The notes under the pieces are model-generated. The model worked only from the letters and a program-made list of their open reading frames with translations. It was not told where the DNA came from and did not search any database. From contig CAKOON010000008.1 of the NCBI GenBank assembly GCA_934098565.1, forward strand, positions 1 to 42,303: a stretch of 42,303 nucleotides of DNA, read 5' to 3'. Below are positions 16,491-24,283 of this stretch, in pieces; within the stretch, counting starts at the first letter, position 1; every line of letters begins with the position of its first letter. A program made the translations under genes and the position numbers. The stretch is from an uncultured Bacilli bacterium. GTDB lineage: Bacteria > Bacillota_I > Bacilli_A > RF39 > UBA660.

Positions 16491-17686
16491 TATATCATCT
16501 CTTTTAATATTCTATTTTTATCACTTAATAGTTCTACTAAACGATCAATTTCTTCTTTAGTATTATAAAGATATAAACTAATGCGGCAAGTATTTTTAAC
16601 ACCTATAGCGTCTTTTAAAACTTTAGCGCAGTGATTACCTGCACGAACACAAATATTATATTTATCTAAATAAACAGCTACATCTTGAGAAAATATTCCA
16701 TCAACATTAAAAGCAACTATTCCCGTATCTGACTCTAAATTGATGATATCGATGTGCTTAAGATTAACTAGTTTATTGACTAAATAATTACGTAGTTCGC
16801 GTTCATGAGCATAAATATTATCCATGCCAAGATTAGTTAAATAGTCGATAGCAGCTCCAAGGCCAATTGCCCCAGCAATATTGGGCGTTCCGGCTTCCAA
16901 ACGGGTTGGCAAGTCTTTTAAATAAACTTCATTAATATTATCAAAAGACTCATTCATGCCCCCACCTAAGTTAACTGGTTCCATGTTTTGTAAAAGCTCT
17001 TCTTTACCATAAAGAACGCCAATACCAGTGGGTCCACATAATTTATGACCAGAAAAAGCTAAAAAATCGCAATCTAAATCTTGAACGTCTGTTTTCATAT
17101 GAGGAACACTTTGAGCACCATCAACTACCAGAAAAGCTCCTACTTCGTGAGCCATTTTGGCAATTTCTTTAATAGGTCGTAAGTCCCCAATAACATTAGT
17201 TACCATGGCTAAGGAAATAACTTTAGTATCCTTAGTAATACTTTTTTGAACATTTTCTAAAGTTACATAATAATTAGAGTCTAAAGGAATATAATTTACC
17301 TTTAAATTTAACTCTTTAGCTAGACGAAACCATGGTAAAACATTAGAAGCGTGCTCAGATTTAGTAATTAAAATCTCATCACCTGGTTCTAAAATATTGG
17401 AAAAGAAACCCGTAGCTATGTAATTAAGAGACTCAGTAGCCCCACTGGTAAAAACGATTTCTTTGCGACTTTTGGCATTAATAAATTTTTGGACTTTATT
17501 GCGAGCCAGTTCATACTCGGTATCAACTTTCAATGACGTCTTGTAGTCGCCCCGATGAGCATTAGCCGTATATTCTGTATAGTATTCTTCTATTTTTTTA
17601 ACGACGCTTAAAGGCTTTAAGGTAGTAGCCCCATTATCTAAATATATTATATTGTTAAAAAGAAAAGGAAAATCTTCTCTGTGCAT
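16490..17686 (-). CDS. sufS: Cysteine desulfurase SufS
   Basis: 398 aa PLP enzyme (class V aminotransferase fold). It has an N-terminal YLDNGATTLKP, a PLP Lys in SGHKLCGPTGIG and the catalytic Cys in RAGNHCAK. It removes sulfur from cysteine as an enzyme persulfide, the sulfur source for Fe-S clusters. Group II features (short Cys loop) fit SufS and not IscS. AGGAGG precedes the ATG. It lies between the short SufBD gene and sufU. Confidence 0.97.
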   Translation of the reverse strand: MHREDFPFLFNNIIYLDNGATTLKPLSVVKKIEEYYTEYTANAHRGDYKTSLKVDTEYELARNKVQKFINAKSRKEIVFTSGATESLNYIATGFFSNILEPGDEILITKSEHASNVLPWFRLAKELNLKVNYIPLDSNYYVTLENVQKSITKDTKVISLAMVTNVIGDLRPIKEIAKMAHEVGAFLVVDGAQSVPHMKTDVQDLDCDFLAFSGHKLCGPTGIGVLYGKEELLQNMEPVNLGGGMNESFDNINEVYLKDLPTRLEAGTPNIAGAIGLGAAIDYLTNLGMDNIYAHERELRNYLVNKLVNLKHIDIINLESDTGIVAFNVDGIFSQDVAVYLDKYNICVRAGNHCAKVLKDAIGVKNTCRISLYLYNTKEEIDRLVELLSDKNRILKEMI

Positions 17687-17695
17687 ATAAACCTC

Positions 17696-18340
17696 CTATT
17701 TTATACTCTCTTTTAAAATACTCTTTAAAAAACCATCAGTAATCAATTTAGCAGCACTAGCATTATCAAGGCCTTTACTATTTAAATAAAACAAATAATC
17801 CTTATCAAGGCTACTTATCGTTGTATTATGAATTGCATTGACATTATCACTACGAACTAATAAGTTAGGAATTATTTCGTTTTCGGTATCATTTAATGCT
17901 ATAATACGTAAATTTTCCAAAATTTCATTATTCTTAGTATTTTCATCAACTTTAGAAGTAGCATTACTATAAATTCGTCCTTCATCCATAGTTAAACCGT
18001 GAAAATTAATATGAGAAGTATTATTATTACCACTAATATTAGCATCTAAATTGATATTACTAGCCGTTTTAGTTTTAAGACTATAATTAAATTCTATATA
18101 AGAATTAGAAGTCATCTCTACATCAAGATTAAAGTTATTTACGGACTCATTATAGCGGTTATATAAGAGTTTACTATCTGGAGCCATAATTATTTTAAGG
18201 TCTAAATCAGTATTATTGTTAAAATCTTTTATACAAACAGTGCCACTTATTTCTAGGGTTAATGTGGTTGTTTTAATATCTACTTCATAATATGAATTAC
18301 TGATATTTACATTGCTGTCTTTCACTATTAATTTATTCAT
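17696..18340 (-). CDS. Short SufB/SufD-family Fe-S scaffold protein
   Basis: 214 aa. The C-terminus has the SufB/SufD signature: P158 then V-R-S-D-N-V-N-A-I-H171-N-T-T, LFYLNSKG, and A-A-K-L-I-T-D-G-F. Before it is a beta-helix-like run of alternating short strands rich in Asn and Ser. SufB and SufD are normally about 420-470 aa, so this is a half-size form. The reading frame is intact and starts 15 bases after sufC, so it does not look like a frameshift remnant. Only one Cys (C36) is present. No second SufB/SufD gene is in the window, so this may be SufD with sufB elsewhere, or a single minimal scaffold as in SMS-type systems. Confidence 0.8.
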   Translation of the reverse strand: MNKLIVKDSNVNISNSYYEVDIKTTTLTLEISGTVCIKDFNNNTDLDLKIIMAPDSKLLYNRYNESVNNFNLDVEMTSNSYIEFNYSLKTKTASNINLDANISGNNNTSHINFHGLTMDEGRIYSNATSKVDENTKNNEILENLRIIALNDTENEIIPNLLVRSDNVNAIHNTTISSLDKDYLFYLNSKGLDNASAAKLITDGFLKSILKESIK

Positions 18341-18355
18341 AATTTTTTAAACCTC

Positions 18356-19102
18356 TTATAACATTTGTCCTAGATTAGTATTAAAACCGTTTGCTTCTAT
18401 TTCTTTAGCCACGGTAACGTCACCCGTAAAGCTAATATGTTTATCTTTAATAATATGAACATAGTTCGGTTTAATAATATCTAAAATGTTGCTATGATGA
18501 GTAATAATTAGGATACTAATAGCCTCATTCTTAGCATGATAATAATCCATAATAGAATTGGCACAAATTTTTAAGGCATCAACATCCAAACCACTATCCA
18601 ATTCATCAAGAATTAAAAGACTTGGTTCAAGCATCCACATATGCATAAGCTCATTTTTCTTACGTTCACCACCACTCATGCCATCATTTATATTACGATG
18701 AATAAAGGAAGCAGGTATTTCTAGGCGGCGGCAAACTTCTTGTATTTTCTTATTGAATTTATATAAATCAACAGAATGTCCTTCTCTATTAGCCAAAGCC
18801 ATTCTAAGCATATCAGCGTTGCTGACCCCTTCAATAGCTAGAGGACTTTGACTAATTAGCATAATACCCATCTTAGCTCTTAAATCAGGAGCCACGCTGG
18901 TAATATCTTCGCCATTATAACTTATGGTACCATTAGTAACCACATATTTACTATCTCCCATTATAGCCTTACAAATACTAGACTTGCCAATACCATTAGG
19001 TCCCATAATAGCATGAATTTCCCCAGCTTTAATTTCCAAATTAAATTTTTCTAAAAGGATTTTATCTTCAACTTGTAAACTTAAATTTTCTATTTTTAAC
19101 AT
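18356..19102 (-). CDS. sufC: SufC ATPase of Fe-S assembly
   Basis: 248 aa ABC-type ATPase. Walker A is GPNGIGKSS (about 34-42). The signature is MSGGERKKNELM, the Walker B LLILDELDSGLD, and the His-loop ITHH. The E-x-D-SGLD region is typical of SufC rather than of transporters. It powers conformational change of the SufB/SufD scaffold in the cytoplasm. It is the first gene of the sufC-sufBD-sufS-sufU unit. Confidence 0.96.
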   Translation of the reverse strand: MLKIENLSLQVEDKILLEKFNLEIKAGEIHAIMGPNGIGKSSICKAIMGDSKYVVTNGTISYNGEDITSVAPDLRAKMGIMLISQSPLAIEGVSNADMLRMALANREGHSVDLYKFNKKIQEVCRRLEIPASFIHRNINDGMSGGERKKNELMHMWMLEPSLLILDELDSGLDVDALKICANSIMDYYHAKNEAISILIITHHSNILDIIKPNYVHIIKDKHISFTGDVTVAKEIEANGFNTNLGQML

Positions 19103-19149
19103 AATAACCTCGCCAATCTAATTTTTATGTGCTTTTTATTTCGTAACTT

Positions 19150-19158
19150 ATTTTACCA
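19150..19158 (-). promoter_or_regulatory. Extended -10 promoter of the suf operon
   Basis: TGGTAAAAT on the minus strand, 47 bases before the sufC ATG, with no good -35. Nothing else that I can support lies in the intergenic stretch 19103-19386 apart from the recU promoters. Confidence 0.45.
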
Positions 19159-19279
19159 TAGGTAGCTTTAAAAATATACTTTTTCTTGATGATTTTTGAA
19201 AGAAATTCCAGAAAAATTCTAATCCTAAATTAAATTTAAAAAGACAATTTAAAGGACATATATAATAATGAAAACCCTA

Positions 19280-19308
19280 TTTACTTAGGATATATTAGTA
19301 TATATGAT
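19280..19308 (+). promoter_or_regulatory. Upstream promoter of recU-ponA
   Basis: TTTACT (19280-19285), 17-base spacer, TATGAT (19303-19308). Confidence 0.5.
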
Positions 19309-19364
19309 AGCACAATAATTGTAAATTAAAAGCGAAAAAACTACAAAAGAGAAGTAAACTATAG

Positions 19365-19370
19365 TATAAT
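19365..19370 (+). promoter_or_regulatory. Second -10 element before recU
   Basis: A perfect TATAAT overlaps an ATG at 19369 that would otherwise look like the recU start. No clear -35. Confidence 0.4.
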
Positions 19371-19386
19371 GTTTGTGGTGATACAA

Positions 19387-19962
19387 GTGAATTACCCAGG
19401 AATAAAAAAAGAATATGTTCCCAGTAAACACGGTTATGCTAACCGAGGCATGGATTTAGAAACTTTATTAAATGAAACTAATAATTATTATTTGGAAAAA
19501 GATATTGCAGTTATTTATAAAAAACCAACGCCCATAGGTATTAACAAAGTTAAATTTGAAAACAATAAGCAAGTAATTAAGGAAGCTTATTTTAAAAGTC
19601 AATCAACACTAGATTATAATGGCATTTATAAGGGTTACTACGTTGATTTTGACGCCAAAGAAACTTTAAGTAAAACGGCATTCCCCCTATCTAACATTCA
19701 CCCACATCAGTTGGAACATATAAGAAGAATTGATAAACATGGCGGCATTGCTTTTTTAATTATTAAGATGAATAATGAATATTTCACATTAAGTGCTAAA
19801 AAGATTGTTAACTTCATCGACAATAATGTAAGAAAGTCAATACCCTATTCATATATACTAGAAAATAGTTTAAAAATTAAAGAAGGCTATATACCCCCAC
19901 TTGATTATATTAAGTGTGTAGATATGCTAATTAAGGAGATGGATTATGAAAAAATCAAGTAA
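19387..19962 (+). CDS. recU: Holliday junction resolvase RecU
   Basis: 191 aa from GTG 19387, with GGTGATA as ribosome site. The ATG at 19369 lies inside a -10 element, and the Bacillus protein also begins just before the YP motif. Conserved blocks: NRGMDLE, ETNNYYL, AVIYKKPTPI, AYFKSQSTLDYNGIYKGYYVDFDAKET (active-site D, E, K) and FPLSNIHPHQLEHI. RecU cleaves four-way junctions in recombinational repair and chromosome segregation. The stop overlaps ponA by 17 bases, the arrangement known from Bacillus and relatives. Confidence 0.96.
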   Translation: MNYPGIKKEYVPSKHGYANRGMDLETLLNETNNYYLEKDIAVIYKKPTPIGINKVKFENNKQVIKEAYFKSQSTLDYNGIYKGYYVDFDAKETLSKTAFPLSNIHPHQLEHIRRIDKHGGIAFLIIKMNNEYFTLSAKKIVNFIDNNVRKSIPYSYILENSLKIKEGYIPPLDYIKCVDMLIKEMDYEKIK

Positions 19963-22750
19963 TACCAAAAGAAAAATACAAAGGAATATTAGTAATATTA
20001 AAACAAAAATGGAAACTCAAAATAGCTACCGTAAAAAAAGAAAGCATCAAAATAGACACATTATTTTAAGTTTAATCTTAGTTTTATTGATTGGTATCAT
20101 GATACTAGGTCTATTTGGAATTATCTATATTATTACTTCAGCGCCAAAGTTTGATACGGATAGACTATATAACACAAGTTCTTCAATTCTTTATGCGAAA
20201 AATGGCACTGAAATTGGTCGTTTAGGGGCTCAAAATAGGCAGTTAGTTACTTATGATGAGTTACCACAAGTTTTAGTTGATGCCATTGTCGCCACGGAAG
20301 ATTCAAGATACTTTCAACACGATGGCTTTGATATCGCTCGTTTTATGAAAGCTTCTCTAGGCCAAGTTGCGGGAAACTCTAAAGCTGGTGGCGCCTCAAC
20401 AATTACCATGCAGGTAGTTGGTATGGCCTTCACAGACCGAAAAGATGCGGAAGGTATTAAAGGTATTATTCGTAAATTTACCGATATTTACATGGCTGTT
20501 TTTAAAGTCGAAAAGCAGTATACTAAAGAAGAAATTATCGAGTTTTACGTTAATACTCCTTGGCTAGGCTCAAATAATACATATGGAATTGAACAAGCTT
20601 CCCAAAGATATTTTGGCAAAAGTGTTAGGGATATTTCTCTACCAGAAGCCGCTATTCTTGCAGGGATATTTAATGCTCCATCCACTTATGATCCTTTTAA
20701 AAATATTGAAAACTGTACGTCAAGACGTAACACGGTCTTAAATTTAATGTATCGTCACGGTTATATTACAGAAGACCAATTAAATGATGCCAAAAGTATT
20801 CCTGTAGAATCATTGCTTAATCAAAATGTTGATGATGGCTTGAGTAAATATCAATGGTTTGTTGATACTGTTCAAAATGACGTTATTGAAAAAACAGGTA
20901 AAGACCCGGCTAAAGTACCGATGAAGATTTATACTACCTTAGATACAACTATTCAAGATGAATTAAATACGGCTGGTAATACTAATACATACTACAAATG
21001 GAAAAATACTAAAGAGCAGTTATCAATGGTTGTTACTAGTGTTAGTGATGGTTCAATTATTGCTTTATATGGAGGACGTAATCAAAGTGGCGTCCAACAG
21101 TTAAATCGTGCTACTTTAGAAAAATATCAACCAGGTTCAACGGCGAAGCCAATCATTGATTATGGTCCTGCTATTGAATATGGTAATGCCTCGACTGGTA
21201 CATATTATTTAGATGAACCAATGTCTTATTCTAATGGACAATCAATCAAAAACTCTGACAGTAAATATTTAGGAATGATTACTATGCGTGTTGCTCTATC
21301 ACGTTCAAGAAATATTCCTGCCCTACAAGCTTTTCAATCAGTAGATAAAGCCAAAATTAGTAGTTTTGTTAATAGCTTAGGTATTAATTATGGTGATACT
21401 CTATACGAGTCAGCTTCCATTGGGTCTTTCGATACCGTATCTGCCGTTCAAATGTCAGCAGCATATGCCACATTTGCTAGAGGTGGTTACTATATAGAGC
21501 CTTATACATTTACTAAAATCGAATTTATTGATAGCGGTGAAGAATATGAAAACAAGTATAAAAAAGAAAAAGTTATGAGTGATTCAACGGCTTATATGAT
21601 AAATAATATTTTAGTTACCGCTCATTCTTCTTACAGAGTTGGTGGTTCTTATAGCGTTAGTGGAACTGATATTGCTGCTAAAACTGGTACTTCCACTTAT
21701 GATGGTAATGCCGTTAGTGCCTTAGGTATCAAAACTCTACCATCTCGTGATAACTGGACTGTTTCCTATTCACCTGATTATTCCATCAGTATGTGGTATG
21801 GCTATGACAAACTATATAAAGATGCTTATACAACAATGAATGGGGCTTTAAGTGTTAAGAATGCCTTAATGTCTGGCGTGGCTAAAAAAGTATTCAAAAA
21901 GAATTCACGTTTTGAAAAACCTAGCAGTGTTGTGGAAGTCGAAGTTGAAAAAGAAACAATGCCATTACAACTTCCAAGTGAATATACACCAAGCAATATG
22001 CGCATGACAGAACTATTTAAGAAAGGAACAGAGCCAACTGAAACTTCATTCAGATATCAAAAGTTAGAGGCGCCAACTAATGGGAAAGCAACTGCTAATG
22101 GTTCAACTATCTACTTATCATGGAACCCAATAAGTACGCCGAAAGCTATTGATAATAGTTACTTGCAAAGTTATTTCAACGAAAACTATAAAATAAGTGC
22201 TAATAAGTACTATGAAGCTCGTCTTTCTTACAATAATCAATCAATTGGTGAAGTAAGATATTCGATTTATTTACAACAAAGCAATGGTTCTTTACAATTC
22301 TTAGCAGAAACAAAAGACCCTAACTATACATTCCAAGATAATGGTTCGGGTAACTATACTTTTGTAGTTCAAGCTAACTACTCTATCTTTAAAACTAATG
22401 CTTCTGACTATTTAAAAATTATAGCTGGTAGTGGAACTTCGACGGCGGGAGAGATTTCTTTAAAAATTTCTTCTCAAGATGAATGCCGTAGCAAGATAAA
22501 TAATACTTCATATTATAATGACAACACAACCATTACAGCTACTGATATTAATGGTAATAATGTAACTGATGATCTTAAAATATTAGATAGTACAATTGTT
22601 AACACAGAAACTAATGAAAAAGTAAATAGAATTAATTTATCTTTAGAAGGCAAATATAAAATAACTTATAATGTTAGTTACAACGGTAAGACTTATAGTA
22701 CTTCCAGAACCTTTACGATTGCTGAGACTTGTAGTACTAGTGAAAATTAG
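19946..22750 (+). CDS. ponA: Class A penicillin-binding protein (PBP1-type)
   Basis: 934 aa. A basic cytoplasmic tail is followed by one membrane helix (about 39-63). The glycosyltransferase-51 domain has catalytic E118 in TEDSRYFQHDG, GGASTITMQ (148-156) and the FYVNTPWLG block. The transpeptidase has STAK (398-401), SRN (454-456) and KTGT (579-582). From about 700 the tail has Fn3- or Ig-like modules, Asn/Ser/Thr-rich. It polymerises glycan chains and cross-links peptidoglycan, so the organism has a wall. AAGGAG lies before the ATG inside the end of recU. Confidence 0.97.
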   Translation: MKKSSNTKRKIQRNISNIKTKMETQNSYRKKRKHQNRHIILSLILVLLIGIMILGLFGIIYIITSAPKFDTDRLYNTSSSILYAKNGTEIGRLGAQNRQLVTYDELPQVLVDAIVATEDSRYFQHDGFDIARFMKASLGQVAGNSKAGGASTITMQVVGMAFTDRKDAEGIKGIIRKFTDIYMAVFKVEKQYTKEEIIEFYVNTPWLGSNNTYGIEQASQRYFGKSVRDISLPEAAILAGIFNAPSTYDPFKNIENCTSRRNTVLNLMYRHGYITEDQLNDAKSIPVESLLNQNVDDGLSKYQWFVDTVQNDVIEKTGKDPAKVPMKIYTTLDTTIQDELNTAGNTNTYYKWKNTKEQLSMVVTSVSDGSIIALYGGRNQSGVQQLNRATLEKYQPGSTAKPIIDYGPAIEYGNASTGTYYLDEPMSYSNGQSIKNSDSKYLGMITMRVALSRSRNIPALQAFQSVDKAKISSFVNSLGINYGDTLYESASIGSFDTVSAVQMSAAYATFARGGYYIEPYTFTKIEFIDSGEEYENKYKKEKVMSDSTAYMINNILVTAHSSYRVGGSYSVSGTDIAAKTGTSTYDGNAVSALGIKTLPSRDNWTVSYSPDYSISMWYGYDKLYKDAYTTMNGALSVKNALMSGVAKKVFKKNSRFEKPSSVVEVEVEKETMPLQLPSEYTPSNMRMTELFKKGTEPTETSFRYQKLEAPTNGKATANGSTIYLSWNPISTPKAIDNSYLQSYFNENYKISANKYYEARLSYNNQSIGEVRYSIYLQQSNGSLQFLAETKDPNYTFQDNGSGNYTFVVQANYSIFKTNASDYLKIIAGSGTSTAGEISLKISSQDECRSKINNTSYYNDNTTITATDINGNNVTDDLKILDSTIVNTETNEKVNRINLSLEGKYKITYNVSYNGKTYSTSRTFTIAETCSTSEN

Positions 22751-22777
22751 AAACTTCATAACGAGGTTTCTTTTTTT
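22749..22777 (+). terminator. Terminator of recU-ponA
   Basis: AGAAACTTC (22749-22757) pairs with GAGGTTTCT (22763-22771, one G-T) around an ATAAC loop. A run of T ends at 22777. The stem includes the ponA stop. Confidence 0.85.
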
Positions 22778-22785
22778 ATGAATGC

Positions 22786-22811
22786 AAAAAGCCAACTAAT
22801 AAATAGTTGAC
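22786..22811 (-). terminator. Terminator for the minus-strand gene at 22853
   Basis: On the minus strand GTCAACTA pairs with TAGTTGGC around TTTAT (22811-22791), followed by TTTTT. It lies 41 bases after the stop of the membrane protein gene. Confidence 0.75.
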
Positions 22812-22852
22812 TGCAGATTTCTGATTAACTCTTAGATTTTTGTTATTTTCAT

Positions 22853-23869
22853 TTATTTTCTTTTATTTAATTTAATTTGTTCTTTAATTAGTTTAGCATT
22901 TTCACTTGTATATCCAATTAACATTTCTTTATTTTTATTGGCAATAGTATTAAATATTTCATCGAACATTTCCATTCTGCCTTTAGTAATAGCAGGAACA
23001 GTAGCAATATTGACTGTTTTACCATTTTTAGTAACTGCCATAATCGATTTAGATGATTTAATGCCATTAACTCTCTGTTCGAAAGGATATAGCCAAATAA
23101 TATCGGCATATGGGATAACTTTAAAAGTACCATTCATCAAGACAATGTAACTAGGTGTTAAATACATATGCAATTTATCGTAGTAGAAAGAATCTTTATT
23201 TAAAGTCTCAGTATCAATATCTCTTATTTGCTCCAAGGACATTTTCTTCACATTCTTTTTAAAACGATAATTGCTAATAAATCCTAGACAAAGAAAGAAA
23301 ATACCCGTAATAAATCCTAAAGAAGCAATGAAATATTGAAAGAATGCAACATCAGTATCAGAAGAAGTCATATCAAGGTAAACACTGCCAAAATAAGAGT
23401 CATAATCAGCAATAGTTATTTGATTATCAGGAAAAATGTCATTATAGGTACTAATGGCAATTTTCTTAACATCTGTTGGAGTTAAAGTAGAAATACCAAT
23501 TAACTTTTCTGACTTATTATCAGTATATAGACTATCATCACTCAAACGATTACTGGTTTCTTCATCCATATAAGCAACATAAATATAATTATTATCTTGA
23601 ATAAAGTAATATTTAGAAGCCTCACCATCATAGCCAGCAAAAAGATAAGGATAATTAGTACTGTCAATATAGGTTAAAACTCCGTCTTTATTATTTTCCT
23701 TAGTAATGACATCATGCATACTAGGCATTACTTTATGAGCTTCATCAGTTACCTTGTTACCTAAAATAATAAAAACTATTCCTAAGATAATTAGTAAAAT
23801 CCCAATTACTATCTTTTGGTAATGACTTCTAAATTCCCGAGAAATCACCGGATTAGTAAAATTTTTCAT
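22853..23869 (-). CDS. Two-helix membrane protein, unknown function
   Basis: 338 aa from ATG 23869, with ribosome site AAGTGAG. An in-frame ATG six codons earlier would be almost leaderless given the promoter. Membrane helices lie at about 20-38 and 180-205. The roughly 140-residue domain between them is probably outside the cell. The C-terminal domain (about 225-325) alternates strands such as YIVLMNGTFKVIPYADIIWLY and SIMAVTKNGKTVNI, suggesting a PH-like cytoplasmic fold. No catalytic motif. It probably has its own promoter, although readthrough from mgtA is possible because no terminator separates them. Confidence 0.75.
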   Translation of the reverse strand: MKNFTNPVISREFRSHYQKIVIGILLIILGIVFIILGNKVTDEAHKVMPSMHDVITKENNKDGVLTYIDSTNYPYLFAGYDGEASKYYFIQDNNYIYVAYMDEETSNRLSDDSLYTDNKSEKLIGISTLTPTDVKKIAISTYNDIFPDNQITIADYDSYFGSVYLDMTSSDTDVAFFQYFIASLGFITGIFFLCLGFISNYRFKKNVKKMSLEQIRDIDTETLNKDSFYYDKLHMYLTPSYIVLMNGTFKVIPYADIIWLYPFEQRVNGIKSSKSIMAVTKNGKTVNIATVPAITKGRMEMFDEIFNTIANKNKEMLIGYTSENAKLIKEQIKLNKRK

Positions 23870-23895
23870 ATAAACACTCACTTTCATCTAATCTT

Positions 23896-23924
23896 ATTTT
23901 AACAGATAATTTTTATCACCTCAA
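23896..23924 (-). promoter_or_regulatory. Promoter of the 23869 membrane gene
   Basis: Minus strand: TTGAGG (23924-23919), 17-base spacer, TAAAAT (23901-23896). The -35 overlaps the stop of the DUF4186 gene. Confidence 0.6.
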
Positions 23925-24283
23925 GATGATTTAATTTCTCTTATAATCCAAGTCATTAAAACTTTAATAATATAATCAATTTCTTGAGAAGATAATTCTC
24001 GGCCTTTTGGAATATGATGAATTTTTTCTAAACAGCCACGACAGCAACACCCACAAGCATGCTCGGCAATAAACACTGGATGAACTTGGCGCATTGGCGT
24101 TTGCTTACCATCATTTTTGGGATTAGCCGGCGCTAGGCGTTGTTTGATGAGAAAATAAGCGTCAGCCTCAATTTTAGATATCCCCTTCTCTTTAACATAA
24201 TTTTTCATTTGCTGATTGAGATGAAAGGAACCCCGAAATTCAGATTTATTTAAACTATCTAATAAATTTTCAATACTACTCAT
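23921..24283 (-). CDS. DUF4186 family protein
   Basis: 120 aa. The family pattern is clear: FRGSFHL, a KGISKIEADAYFLIKQRLAPANP stretch, NDGKQTPM, HPVFIAEHACGCCCRGCL and a C-terminal W-I-x-R helix. The CCRGCL block with nearby His residues looks like a metal site. No biochemical role is known to me. The likely start is the ATG overlapping the mgtA stop (ATGA); an ATG two codons earlier is possible. Coupling to mgtA suggests a shared role, perhaps in metal homeostasis, but this is inference. Confidence 0.85.
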   Translation of the reverse strand: MSSIENLLDSLNKSEFRGSFHLNQQMKNYVKEKGISKIEADAYFLIKQRLAPANPKNDGKQTPMRQVHPVFIAEHACGCCCRGCLEKIHHIPKGRELSSQEIDYIIKVLMTWIIREIKSS

